A DNA stretch of 64,000 nucleotides. Source: Effrenium voratum (Eukaryota; Sar; Dinophyceae; Suessiales; Symbiodiniaceae). Below the pieces are notes generated by a model. The model had not been told where the DNA came from, searched no databases, and saw only the letters and a list, made by a program, of their open reading frames with translations. Of this stretch, positions 42,691 to 52,014 are shown one piece after another (the first letter of the stretch is position 1; each line of letters begins with the position of its first letter). A program made the position numbers and the translations under genes. The stretch is taken from assembly GCA_963377175.1 (NCBI GenBank), contig CAUJNA010001593.1, positions 1 to 64,000 on the forward strand. Reading direction: 5' to 3'.

Positions 42691-43176
42691 CTCTGTAGAG
42701 GGGGTTTTCCAAATGGCTTATATTCTACCTGAGAGGCTTCTAGCACTCGTCCGTCCAGCATTTGACCTCGTCCTGCGAAGGATTCGAAGTCTAAAACGCT
42801 GCGTGCAGGCGTGTGGCTGCAAAATAGAGACCCCTAGATATGCTTGCAATTTGGCTCCAGGTTGCATTTCAAGCGAGCCAACCTTTGCAGGGCTAAGAAA
42901 AAACAAAAAAAAGAAAACAAGGGGTCCCAAAAAAGGGGTCCCCGAAAAAAAGGGAAAAGGGGTTTCCTTTGGCAAAGCTTGACATCGCTTGAAATGCAAC
43001 CTGGAGCCAAATTGCAGCGCATATCTAGGGGTCTCTATTTTGCAGCCACACGCCTGCACGCAGCGTTTTAGACTTCGAATCCTTCGCAGGACGAGGTCAA
43101 ATGCTGGACGGACGAGTGCTAGAAGCCTCTCAGGTAGAATATAAGCCATTTGGAAAACCCCCTCTACAGAGAGAGG
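42686..43176. repeat. foldback element with ~190-bp inverted arms
   Basis: The left arm starts cctctctctgtagagggggt at 42,686, and the right arm ends with its exact complement at 43,176. The arms run about 190 bases with few differences. The ~100-base centre is purine-rich (aaacaaaaaaaagaaaacaa and ggggtcccaaaaaaggggtc). Identical proteins seem encoded on both strands only because the arms mirror each other. No clear target-site duplication is visible. Confidence 0.95.
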
Positions 43177-43434
43177 TTCGCCTGATAACTGCTGAAAAGT
43201 CTTCTAAAGAGAGGGATACAGGGAATGCAGGGATTCCCTGCAGAAACCCTGCATTGAAATTCCCCCAGGATTTCTTGCTATACGCTTAATTTCTTCAACA
43301 CAAGTGCCAACAATTGCCATGTTCACATTTCTGCCGCGCCAAGCCGCTATACGCGCTTAATTTCAACATGTCGGATTACATGTCGGATGAACATGTTCTT
43401 GGCACTCCGGGTGCGCCCCCTGCCGAGCCCGCGC

Positions 43435-43530
43435 CAAGGGATTCTTCCCAGGAAAAAAAAATTCCAGTCCTCCCGTGGGGGGAGGACTGCAGCACGCTTT
43501 TTTTTGCCAATGGCTGCAAGGCCGCGCCTG
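43435..43530. repeat. TTCTTCCCAGGAAAA-flanked hairpin module
   Basis: Flank ggattcttcccaggaaaaaa, then a hairpin with stem CAGTCCTCCC/GGGAGGACTG, then another palindromic phrase and cctgcccggcattgaagcc. The same flanks recur at 45,655-45,750 and 45,795-45,860 with different stems. Confidence 0.85.
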
Positions 43531-43574
43531 CCCGGCATTGAAGCCGCGCCAAGCCGCTGAACCCCCACTCTCCC

Positions 43575-43935
43575 CCGGCTCGTTGCTATATGTGCTATAT
43601 GTGCTATATGGGTCTTACACGCCAAGCCGCTGAACCCCACTCTCCCCCGGGTCCATGCTATATGTGCTATATGTGCTATATGGGTCTTACACGCCAAGCC
43701 GCTGAACCTCCACTCTCCCCCAGCTCCTTGCTATATGTACTATATGTACTATATACTCTGTACGCGCGAAATCTGTACTATATATGCTATATAGGGCCAT
43801 ATAGCACATATAGCACATATAGCATGGACCCGGGGGAGAGTGGATGTTCAGTGGCTTGCCTTGTAAGAGCCATATAGCACATATAGCACGTATAGCAAGG
43901 AAGCCGGGGAGAGTGGATGTTCGGCGGGTTGCCGC
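43575..43935. repeat. TGCTATATG inverted microsatellite foldback, copy 1
   Basis: Three blocks of gctatatgtgctatatg on the plus strand, separated by about 65-base spacers (cactctcccccgggtcc), precede a centre with atactctgtacgcgcgaaa. Two blocks in inverted orientation (catatagcacatatagc) with complementary spacers follow. A larger copy lies at 52.46-53.07 kb. Confidence 0.92.
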
Positions 43936-43984
43936 GCCCTGCGTAGCCTGCCTGCCGCGCCTGCCTGCGTAGACGCCAGCGCCG

Positions 43985-44200
43985 CATTTTGCATGGTTTT
44001 TGCATGGTTTTTGCATGTGGAACAGCTTGTTTTTTGCATGGTTTTGGCATGACATGGTTTTGGCATGACATGATTTTGCATGACATGATTTTGCATGACA
44101 TGATTTTGCATGACATGATTTTGCATGGCATGATTTTGCATGGTTTTTGCACGTTTTTTCGCACGGTGTTGCATGTTGCACGTCTTTTCGCATGACATGT
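43985..44200. repeat. TTTTGCATGACATGA tandem array
   Basis: About ten units of ttttgcatgacatga or ttttgcatggt, each containing the palindrome CATG. Translation gives repeated NHVMQ or HDMIL strings and is not coding. Confidence 0.9.
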
Positions 44201-44292
44201 GCATGTGGCTCAACCCCGTGCCCCCTCCCTGTTTTTTTTTCCTGTCAGGCCGTCCGTTAGTTTCATCCTGGAGCTGAACTTCTGCGAGGCAG

Positions 44293-44630
44293 GGCAGTGC
44301 CGAGCGGGCACTTAACTAGCAGTGCCGAGCGGGCACTAGTAACTAGATGTGCCGAGCGGGCACGTGCCGAGCAGGCACAGGCAGTGCCGAGCGGGCACGT
44401 GCCGAGCGGGCACGTGCCGAGCAGGCACCCCAGTGCCGAGCAGGCACCCCAGTGCCGAGCGGGCACTAGTAGGAACCCCGGTGCCGAGCTGGCACCGTGG
44501 AGGGGGTGCAGTGCCGAGCGGGCACTAAATGTGCCGAGCGGGCAAGTGCCGAGCGGGCACCTAGGTAAGCGCGCCGAGCAGGCACAGTGCCGAGCGGGCA
44601 CGTGCCGAGCTGGCACCGTAGGAGCGCCAA
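44293..44630. repeat. GTGCCGAGCGGGCAC array, about 18 copies
   Basis: The stem GTGCC/GGCAC is strictly kept in nearly all copies, while the middle base of the loop varies (GAGCG, GAGCA, GAGCT). Spacers range from 0 to 25 bases. Confidence 0.95.
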
Positions 44631-44664
44631 GGCGCAGCTTTGAAGCAGGCGTCCACTGTGGTTG

Positions 44665-45020
44665 AGTGGCTCGCCCAACGGCTTAGTATCGCCCAACGGG
44701 TTCGCCCAAGTACGGGCTCGCCCAACGGCCCCCTTAGTACTGGCTCGCCCAACCTCGTTTGATGGCTCGCCCAACGGCTTAGTACTGGCTCGCCCAACTG
44801 GCTCGCCCAACCCCTTAGTACTGGCTCGCCCAACTGGCTCGCCCAACGGGTTCAGCGGCAAGTCCGAGTGCGCAAGACGTTCGTGTCGTACTGGATACCA
44901 AATTGAAAGTTATTATCTTTCAATTCAAATTCCCTGATGCAGGTTGGCCCCTTAGTACTGGCTCGCCCAACCCCTTAGTACTGGCTCGCCCAACTGGCTC
45001 GCCCAACGGGTTGGTCAGCG
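44665..45020. repeat. GGCTCGCCCAAC array with hairpin module A
   Basis: About fifteen ggctcgcccaac units, often followed by ccccttagtact. Between 44,848 and 44,950 lies a distinct module: cagcggcaagtccgagtgcg, caagacgttcgtgtcg, then a hairpin with stem AATTGAAAG/CTTTCAATT, then caaattccctg. Confidence 0.88.
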
Positions 45021-45125
45021 GCAAGTCCGAGTGCGCAAGACGTTCGTGTCGTCATTGAAGATTTCGATACAGTGGAGGACAAAATCCTCCACTGCCAATT
45101 CCCGGCCGCACCTCCCTGGTGCGGG
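45010..45125. repeat. hairpin module B
   Basis: Same 5' flank as module A (cagcggcaagtccgagtgcg, caagacgttcgtgtcg), but the hairpin stem is CAGTGGAGGA/TCCTCCACTG with loop CAAAA. It is followed by ccaattccc and ccctggtgcgggc. Confidence 0.88.
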
Positions 45126-45129
45126 CCTG

Positions 45130-45345
45130 CCGTCAATCCTGTCGTGACCACAGGATTGCTCACTCAATCCTGTGTTGGGTACAGGATTGCTCACTCAATC
45201 CTGTGTTGGGCACAGGATTGCTCACTCAATCCTGTGTTGGGCACAGGATTGCTCACTCAATCCTGTGTTGGGCACAGGATTGCTCACTCAATCCTGTGTT
45301 GGGCACAGGATTGCCCCTGAATCCTGCGCTGGGCACAGATGGGCA
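45130..45345. repeat. AATCCTGTG hairpin array, seven units of 31 bp
   Basis: Stem AATCCTGTG/CACAGGATT, loop TTGGG or TTGGGT-like, spacer gctcactc. The first unit has a G-T exchange matched on the other arm, and the last unit is AATCCTGCG with a shortened arm. Confidence 0.93.
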
Positions 45346-46720
45346 GCGATGAAGAATTACGAGAATTATAATGTGTCAGAGCGACACATTAAATCCTACC
45401 GCTTTCCAGGACAGCGAGGACGCGAGAGCGAGGTGCGCGCCTGCCCCTTAGTACTGGCTCGCCCAACTGGCTCGCCCAAGTACGGGTACAGCGGCAAGTC
45501 CGCGAGTGCGCAAGACGTTCGTGTCGTACTGGAAGTATACCAGGAAATTGAATGATAATATCCTTCAATTCAAATTCCCTGGTGCGGGCAAAGTTCCGAG
45601 GCACTTCGTGTTCACAGCCGAGCCTGCCCGGCATCGGAGCCCTGCCGAACCCGCGCCAAGGTCGGGATTCTTCCCAGGAAAAAAAATCAGAAACTGTCGT
45701 CTAACACGACAGTTTCGGCGAACCTGCCCGGCATTGAAGCCTCCACCCCGGCCGCGCCTGCCCGGCATAGAAGCCTCCAGCCGAGCCCCCGCCAAGGTCG
45801 AGATTCTTCCCAGCAAAAAAAATGTCGAAGTTGTCGGCTTAGACGACAACTGTGAGAAAAAATTTCCAGTGGTCCTGTGGGGGACAACTGCCTTCGGCGA
45901 ACCTGCCCGGCAGAGCCGCGCCAGCCCGCCGACATGGAGGGCACGCAGCTTCTCACCAACTACGAAGCAGTGTCCGGTTTTGCCGGCCACTGGCTCCATC
46001 GTGCGCAGGTCTCGCTTTTGACCGGCGAAATCGGTCAAATTGCTGAAGGAGCTCAAACGGTGAGCTCCTTCAAATTCGCAGGTCAAGTGAAAGCTAAAAC
46101 CTGTCACTTCAAATTCCCCGGCCCAGGGCGCCCTGCGCACCACCCTGCTCGAGACGCCCCCGGCCGCGCCACCTGCCCGGCATTGAAGCCGCGCCAAGCC
46201 GCTGAACCCCCACCCGGGCAGGGAATTTGAATTGAAGGATATTATCCTTCAATTCCAGGTATACTTCCATGGAACACATCATACTCCGAGAACGGAAGTT
46301 CCAGAAGCGGAACCCGCAGTAGGGCATGTCGGAAAAAACAGACATGCCCCGTTACAAATTCCACGCCAACGTGGAGGCTTCGATACCTAGCGCGCCAGGC
46401 ACGCAGCTGATGATGTCTCAATCACCAACTACGAAGCAGTGGCCGGTTATTTCGGCCACTGGCTCCATTGTGCGCAGGTCCCGCGATTGACCGGCGAAAT
46501 CGGTCAAATCAAAATTCGCCTGAGAATTTGCAGATTCTCACTGTTTGAGAAACTGCTGAAAAGTCTTCGAAGTGTACGAAAAAAACGTACATATGCCCCG
46601 TTACAACTTCCACGCCAACGTGCGGGCCTGGTGCGGGCCTGGTGCGGGCCTCGCTCTCAAGGTCACCCACGGACTGTGACACATGCGGAAACTTGTGCCG
46701 AAGAGGGGTTGGTGTGTTTG
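45346..46720. repeat. hairpin-dense region upstream of the fibre gene
   Basis: At least ten different small hairpins lie in about 1.4 kb. Examples: AATGTGTC/GACACATT (45,370), module C with AATTGAA stems (45,485-45,595), GAAACTGTCGT/ACGACAGTTTC (45,693), AGTTGTCG/CGACAACT (45,827), GACCG/CGGTC (46,018 and 46,490), GGAGCTCA/TGAGCTCC (46,050) and AATTGAAGGATA/TATCCTTCAATT (46,228). Two blocks (45,940-46,120 and 46,425-46,560) share flanks such as actacgaagcagtg and cactggctccat, but their stems differ. No gene is supported here. Confidence 0.88.
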
Positions 46721-46786
46721 ATACACCAACAAGCGGCGACGTGTGTCGTTATGAATTCGTATAATAACACCTACTCCTAAGAAAAC

Positions 46787-49700
46787 ATGTTTGAAGGACC
46801 TGTCACGGGCAACATCCCGGAGGTCCTGGACAACGGAGAGGTGACTGACGGCACGCACGTCACCGCAGGGCAGCTGGCCCTCGCTCTGACGCCGTACGCT
46901 CAAGTAACGGACCTGGCGGTGAACACGGCAGCCGCCGGCAACAACGCGGCGGCCATCCAGTCCCTGGACGACAGAGTCCCCGCAGAGCTGGCGTCAAAGC
47001 TGGACAGCAGCGCGCTGGCGCCGGCGATTGCGCCCCTGGCCACGGCTGCGGCCCTGGCCACCACGGACGGGCAGGTGGCCGCGCACGGAAGCAGCATCGC
47101 CGCGCTGCAGAGCTCGCTGACCACGGGCCTCTCCAACAAGGCCGACCAGTCGGCCTTCGACGTGCTGGAGGGCGTGGTGGCGACGAAGAGCACCCCGGAC
47201 AGCGTGGACCTGAAGCTGTCCAACTACAGCACCACGGCGGCCATGAACGGCTCCATCGCCTCGGCCAACAACGCCACGCTGGCCACGGTGGCCGCCAACT
47301 ACGGCCTCAAGACGGTGGTGGACCAGCACTCCCTAGACATAGCGGCGAGGATCACGCCGCTGGAGGTGGACACCAAGGTGGCCAACGCACTCCTGGGGGC
47401 CGTCACCGCCGCGGCGCTGGCCTCCGAACTCGCGAGCAGAGACGCCGCCATCTCGGGGCTGCAGGCCTCCAAGGCGGACGCCAGCGCACTGACCGCGTAC
47501 GCCCTGCTCTCGGCCGTGGACACTTCCTCCGAGGTGGACTCTAAGATAGCGGCCGCTCTCCTGGGCGCCGTCACCACGGCAGCCCTGGACGCCGCCCTCG
47601 CCGGCAAGGCGGACGCAAGCGCGCTGGCCGCCCTGCTCTCCACGGTGGACGGGTTGGACACGCCGCTGGACGTAGATACGAAGATAGCAAATGCGCTGCT
47701 GGGTCTCGCCACCGAGGCCTTCGTCGCAGCGCAGCTTGCTAGCCGTGACGCCAGCATCACGGCGCTCCAGGGGGCCAAGGCCGACGCGACGCTGCTGGCC
47801 TCATACGCCACGAACGCCGCGCTCTCGGCCAGCGAGACCACGCTCCAGAGCGCCCTCGACGCAATCCTCGCGGAGCTCGCAGCCCTTCAGCTTTCCGGCA
47901 GCGGCGGAGTTGTTAACGCGCCGGCCTGGGCGGGCTTCACGACTTGGGAGCTCCTTCGCGGAAGCAGCGTCGTTCGCAACCTGCATTTCGTGGCTCCTCT
48001 CTCTGCTGCGCTTGCCAACGGCGACGACACGCTGAGCATCACGGCAGACTGCTACTCCACGGCGGGCACTGACGCAGCCATAACAGCAGCCCTGCTGGCC
48101 TACTACACCTCGGCGCAGGTAGACGCGCTGTTGGGAGACTACCGCACAGGGGCAGCGCAGGACGCGGAGACGACCAGCGCCATCACGGCGGCGCTGCTGG
48201 CCTACTACACCGCGGCGCAAGTGGACGCGCTGTTGGGAGATTACCGCACGGCGAGCGCGCAGGACACGCAGACGCAGGCCGCCATCGCGGGCGCGCTGCT
48301 GGCCTACCGCACCGGGCCAGCTCAGGACACGTTCACCAGCAGCCAGATCGCAGCAGCGCTAATGGCGTACCGCTCAGCCGCAGACCAGGACACGGCGACG
48401 GCCTCGAGCATCGCCGCCGCCCTGCTCAGCCACTACACCATCGCACAAGTAGACGGCCTCCTCGCCGGCAAGCTCGGAGTCACGGAGGCGGCCTCTGCGC
48501 TGCAGATAGCAGTGCGCTTTCCGGACGACGGAGGGGCCGACGAGGTGGTGGCCGCCATAGGAGAGCAGATCCTGGCCCCCACGGACGTCTCGCTGTCAAA
48601 CAGGACGGTTCGCCCCAGCAGCGGCTGCAGCGTGGTCCTGGCCACGCACACCGCGGGAGTAAGCGTGGACGGCTACACCCTGACCCTGGCGGCGAACCCG
48701 TGGACCATCGTGCGCACCTACAACTTGACGCCCGGCAGAGAGCTGCTCTTCGCCTGCCGCTACCGGCTCGGCACGGCCTCCAACTTCGTGGTGTACATGT
48801 CCGAGGCCGACAACGTCTACGACCCGTTGTTCGGCAGCTTCGTGGGCGACCAGGGCGTTTGGAGCACGGCCAAGATGTACTTCACCGTGCCGCCAAACGG
48901 AGTGGCGAAGCTGCACTTCGGTGCGCACTTCCAGGCGCCGGGCCTGCCCAACCAAACGGCTGGAACGGTGGACGTCTACGGCCTCCAGATCCTGGACGCA
49001 ACCCTGGAGACTGGCAACACAGCGGAGGAGGACACGGCGGCCTCGGCCCTGCTGCTGAAGCACGAGTTCCTCGACGGGGGGGCCGACGACGTCACGCTGG
49101 CCACCCTGGGCGAGGTGCTGCTGGAACCCACGCTCACCACGCTAGGAAATTTTTTGGTGCGCTCCAACAGCCAGAGCTCCGTGGCCTCGGCCAGCTTCAC
49201 GGTGGGAGGCTTCCAGCTGGAGGGCTACGCCATGACCCTGAGCGCCTTCGCCTGGAACATCGTCCGCACCTACACGCTGACGCCGGGGAGACGCTACTCT
49301 TTCGGCTGCCGGTACAGGCTGGGCACGGCCTCCAACTTGGTGATGTACGTCAGCGCGGCCGACAACGACTACGTGGGCGTCACCGGCACCTTCCTCGGCA
49401 CGCCCTCGCAGGGAGTGTGGAGCACGGCGCGCCTGGACTTCTCGGTGCCGCCGGGCGGAATCGCGAAGCTGCACTTCGTAGCCTTCGGCGGCTCCATCCC
49501 CGGGCTGGTGCAGCAGTCGGCGGGCACGCTGGACCTGTACAGCATGCAGATCAGGGCCAGCGCCTTCGAGGGAGAGTCTGTCTCGGTAACGGACCTACTG
49601 GCGGACTCGCTGGCCCTCACGGGCTCGGCCACGCTGGACGGGCTCACCGCGCAGGGCAACGTGGGCTGCGACCAGCTGCTGTGCAACGACGTGAACTGCA

Positions 49701-50830
49701 CCGACGTGTTCACGCCGGGCGTGGACGCCTCGGGCGCCATTTCCTGCGCTGCGCTCACAGCCACCGGCACCGTCGCCGGGGCCGCGCTGTCGTCCACGGG
49801 GGCCGTGTCAGGCAGCTCGCTGAGCATCACTGGCGCGGCCAGCGTGGGCCTGCTGAGCTCCGCCACGGGAATCACGGGCAGCACGTTGACCATCAACAAC
49901 CCGGCCAACGCCGGGAACTTCACCACGGTGGGCGACGTGTCCACGGGCACGCTGACGGCCTCGGGCGCAGCAACCGCGGCGAGCTTCGCAGCCACCGGCG
50001 CGCTCACAGGCGCCACGCTGACGATCACCGGTGCGGCCTCCACGGGCCCGCTGGACTGCGAGAGCCTGGACTGCACCTTCACGGCCACGAGCGGTGGAGT
50101 GTCGACGGGCAGCGTGGTCTGCGGCGACGTGACGAGCTCGGGCACGGTCTCCGCGCCGCAGCTCTTCGCGTCCAACACGCTCACCGTGACCAACACCACC
50201 GACTTCTCGGACGATCTCTTCTTGACGAAGAACTGGGCGGGCTGGAGCAAGCTGCAAGTGTCCAACAACAGCGCGGCCCCCGACAGCGGCCCGGAGCTGC
50301 GGCTGCTGGGCAACCAGAGCGCGAGGGTCTTCCTGGAGCGGGACGGCGGGGCGCACCAGTGCGAGCTGATCATGATCAAAGACGAGGCGCTGGTGCAGAC
50401 GAAGAGCCTCTCGACGCAGCTGTCCCTGACCACGAACCAGAGGAACCCCGGCTGCCTCGTGATCGCAGGCAACACGGGCAACGTGGTCTGCAACACGAGC
50501 TTCACGAATTTGTCGGACAGCCGGGTGAAGACGGTGATGGCGGAGGCCGACGTGGCGGAGCTCCAACAGCTCTTCGACTCCGTGGAGGCCAAGCAGTACA
50601 AGCGCCCGGACATGAACGGCGACCTGAGGCTGGGCTTCGCCTCAAACGACTTCTCAGGAGCGAAGTGGAAGAACCTGACGGGCACCGCCCGGTGGAGCGA
50701 CGGCACCGAGATGATCACCCTCGACTACTCTCACCTCACCAGCGTGCTGTGGGGGGTGTGCAAGGGCTTCCAGGCCCGGCTGGACGCGGTGGAAGCCTGG
50801 CAGGCGCAGCGGGGGCCGAAGAACGAGTAG
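46787..50830 (+). CDS. giant fibre-like virion protein with C-terminal S74 chaperone domain
   Basis: This 1347-residue ORF is unbroken. Residues ~50-370 are Ala-rich helical repeats with recurring KADASAL and VDxKIAxALLGAV. Residues ~420-560 repeat a YYTxAQVDxLL unit as in phage tail fibres. Residues ~570-745 and ~757-925 are two related beta-domains (IVRTYxLTPGR, CRYRLGTASN, KLHF). Residues ~940-1115 carry short TGAAS/STGAVSG beta repeats. The last ~105 residues hold LSDSRVK and match intramolecular chaperone (peptidase S74) ends, which trimerise a fibre and are then cut off at the Ser. It probably forms a trimeric spike for attachment to the host. An AT-rich TATA-like ATAATAA lies about 20 bases before the ATG. 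It is the only long gene of the element besides the integrase without a break. Confidence 0.85.
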   Translation: MFEGPVTGNIPEVLDNGEVTDGTHVTAGQLALALTPYAQVTDLAVNTAAAGNNAAAIQSLDDRVPAELASKLDSSALAPAIAPLATAAALATTDGQVAAHGSSIAALQSSLTTGLSNKADQSAFDVLEGVVATKSTPDSVDLKLSNYSTTAAMNGSIASANNATLATVAANYGLKTVVDQHSLDIAARITPLEVDTKVANALLGAVTAAALASELASRDAAISGLQASKADASALTAYALLSAVDTSSEVDSKIAAALLGAVTTAALDAALAGKADASALAALLSTVDGLDTPLDVDTKIANALLGLATEAFVAAQLASRDASITALQGAKADATLLASYATNAALSASETTLQSALDAILAELAALQLSGSGGVVNAPAWAGFTTWELLRGSSVVRNLHFVAPLSAALANGDDTLSITADCYSTAGTDAAITAALLAYYTSAQVDALLGDYRTGAAQDAETTSAITAALLAYYTAAQVDALLGDYRTASAQDTQTQAAIAGALLAYRTGPAQDTFTSSQIAAALMAYRSAADQDTATASSIAAALLSHYTIAQVDGLLAGKLGVTEAASALQIAVRFPDDGGADEVVAAIGEQILAPTDVSLSNRTVRPSSGCSVVLATHTAGVSVDGYTLTLAANPWTIVRTYNLTPGRELLFACRYRLGTASNFVVYMSEADNVYDPLFGSFVGDQGVWSTAKMYFTVPPNGVAKLHFGAHFQAPGLPNQTAGTVDVYGLQILDATLETGNTAEEDTAASALLLKHEFLDGGADDVTLATLGEVLLEPTLTTLGNFLVRSNSQSSVASASFTVGGFQLEGYAMTLSAFAWNIVRTYTLTPGRRYSFGCRYRLGTASNLVMYVSAADNDYVGVTGTFLGTPSQGVWSTARLDFSVPPGGIAKLHFVAFGGSIPGLVQQSAGTLDLYSMQIRASAFEGESVSVTDLLADSLALTGSATLDGLTAQGNVGCDQLLCNDVNCTDVFTPGVDASGAISCAALTATGTVAGAALSSTGAVSGSSLSITGAASVGLLSSATGITGSTLTINNPANAGNFTTVGDVSTGTLTASGAATAASFAATGALTGATLTITGAASTGPLDCESLDCTFTATSGGVSTGSVVCGDVTSSGTVSAPQLFASNTLTVTNTTDFSDDLFLTKNWAGWSKLQVSNNSAAPDSGPELRLLGNQSARVFLERDGGAHQCELIMIKDEALVQTKSLSTQLSLTTNQRNPGCLVIAGNTGNVVCNTSFTNLSDSRVKTVMAEADVAELQQLFDSVEAKQYKRPDMNGDLRLGFASNDFSGAKWKNLTGTARWSDGTEMITLDYSHLTSVLWGVCKGFQARLDAVEAWQAQRGPKNE

Positions 50831-51003
50831 CTGTGCAGGCCTCCCTGCGTCCAGGGACCCTTGCTCAAGCTCCTTTTTGGGGCAAGAAGTAGGTGTGAGC
50901 AGGCCTCCGCGCATCCGCGGAACCTTGCTCAAGCCCCTTTTTGGGGCAAGAAGTAGGTAGGCCTCCCTGCATCCAGGGAACCTTGATCTAGCCCCTTTTT
51001 GGG
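50831..51003 (+). repeat. three gene-end units of about 57 bp
   Basis: Units contain caggcctccctgc, tccaggga, ccttgctcaagccccttttt and ggggcaagaagtaggt. Each can form small stems (CCTCCCTG...CAGGGA and GCCCCtttttGGGGC). They fill the gap between the fibre stop and the integrase start and resemble an RNA 3'-end signal. A further diverged unit follows the integrase gene (52,015-52,070). Confidence 0.8.
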
Positions 51004-51009
51004 TTATAA
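51004..51009 (+). promoter_or_regulatory. TTATAA box abutting integrase ATG
   Basis: ttataa ends directly at the ATG of the integrase gene. Similar TATA-like boxes lie 0-13 bases before the ATG of other genes of this element, suggesting a shared viral promoter type with very short leaders. Confidence 0.5.
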
Positions 51010-51996
51010 ATGGAGGCGCTGAGGGACCTGGCCGACGACTTCAACGTGCGTGACCCGCGGAAGCTGTACCGACTCGCGAGGCAGCGCGACCTCGACGTGA
51101 CGCAGGCCATGGCCTTCGAGGCGCTGAAGGCCGACGTGGGCCGGCAGGTGCAAGCGCCACGGCCCCGCGCGCTGGGCAAGTCGGCCGCCGAGGGGCCCAA
51201 CGACCGGCTGCAGGCCGACCTCATCGACTTCAGCCAGAACACGCGGGGGAAGACAAAGTACGGCCTGGTGGTGATGGACGTCTTCACCCGGGAGGCCGCC
51301 GTGGAACCACTGCAGAACAAGAACGCCGAGACGGTGGGCCGCGCCACCAAGCGCGCCGCGCGGGAGCTGACGGGGGACGACGGGAACTTCGTGGTCACGA
51401 CGGACCTAGGCAACGAGTTCGCCACGCTGGACCGGGAGCTGCCCGAAAATGCCGTGCACCGCACGAAGCGGCCCGAGGACCGCAACGCCATCGCCGTGGT
51501 GGACCGGGGCATCCAGACGCTGAAGAAGGACCTGGCCACGAGGGAGGCGCGCAAGGGCGGGCAGTGGAGCGACCACTTTCAGCAGACCGCTTCGGCCTAC
51601 AACGCGCGGCCCCACGAGACGGTGCACGGCGCGCCCGAGGACGTGGAGAAGCAGCCGGCCACGGAGTTCAGGGTCCTCCAAGACAACGCCGACAAGTTCC
51701 AGCACAACCAGGACCTCACCGAGCGGCGCGTGAAGGCGGTGGAGGACGCGGGCGCCTTCCGAGCGCCGACGAACGCGGCGAGGAGCTTCAACCCTCAGTA
51801 CGGCGACGTGCAGCGGCTGGGGGCCGTGGACTCCATGACCGTCCGCAGCACGGAGGGCCGGGAGACCCTGCTCAAGCTGGCGCTGCCGGCGCCGGGCAGC
51901 GGCAACGCGGCGGGCCGGCTGACGAGACGCAGGCCGGCGGCTGTGAGGCAGCTGGACGACTTCCTGGCGCCTCCGAGGCCCAGGACCCTCGACTAG
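51010..51996 (+). CDS. retrovirus-type (rve) integrase
   Basis: This 328-residue intact ORF should catalyse insertion of the viral DNA ends into host DNA. The RNase-H-like core begins near residue 65 with RLQADLIDFS (first Asp), followed by YGLVVMDVFTREAAVEPL and VTTDLGNEF (second Asp). The third acidic position seems to be Asp in IAVVDRGIQTLKKDL, 32 residues after the second, where most families have Glu. PHETVHGAPEDV follows. The C-terminus is basic and Pro-rich (TRRRPAAVRQ). No HHCC zinc finger is seen at the N-terminus. Integrases of this type are hallmarks of Polintons and related viruses. A fragment of another copy is at 2.48 kb. Confidence 0.88.
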   Translation: MEALRDLADDFNVRDPRKLYRLARQRDLDVTQAMAFEALKADVGRQVQAPRPRALGKSAAEGPNDRLQADLIDFSQNTRGKTKYGLVVMDVFTREAAVEPLQNKNAETVGRATKRAARELTGDDGNFVVTTDLGNEFATLDRELPENAVHRTKRPEDRNAIAVVDRGIQTLKKDLATREARKGGQWSDHFQQTASAYNARPHETVHGAPEDVEKQPATEFRVLQDNADKFQHNQDLTERRVKAVEDAGAFRAPTNAARSFNPQYGDVQRLGAVDSMTVRSTEGRETLLKLALPAPGSGNAAGRLTRRRPAAVRQLDDFLAPPRPRTLD

Positions 51997-52014
51997 TTTG
52001 ATTTTTTGAGGCAC

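Noticed and set aside
42713..43149. A pair of proteins starting MAYILPERLLALVRPAF on both strands
   Set aside because: They are the same foldback arm read from each side, with no other sign of coding.
43590..43877. Tyr/Cys-rich proteins (YMCYMCYM) here and at 52.4-53.0 kb
   Set aside because: They are translations of the gctatatgt microsatellite blocks.
44293..45345. CRISPR array
   Set aside because: Repeats are palindromes with very short, non-unique spacers; there are no cas genes and the DNA is eukaryotic.
48700..50892. A 730-codon open frame overlapping the fibre gene in another frame
   Set aside because: It is rich in Gly, Arg and His as expected from reading GC-rich codons out of frame, and has no domain; the fibre frame has clear repeats and an S74 end.
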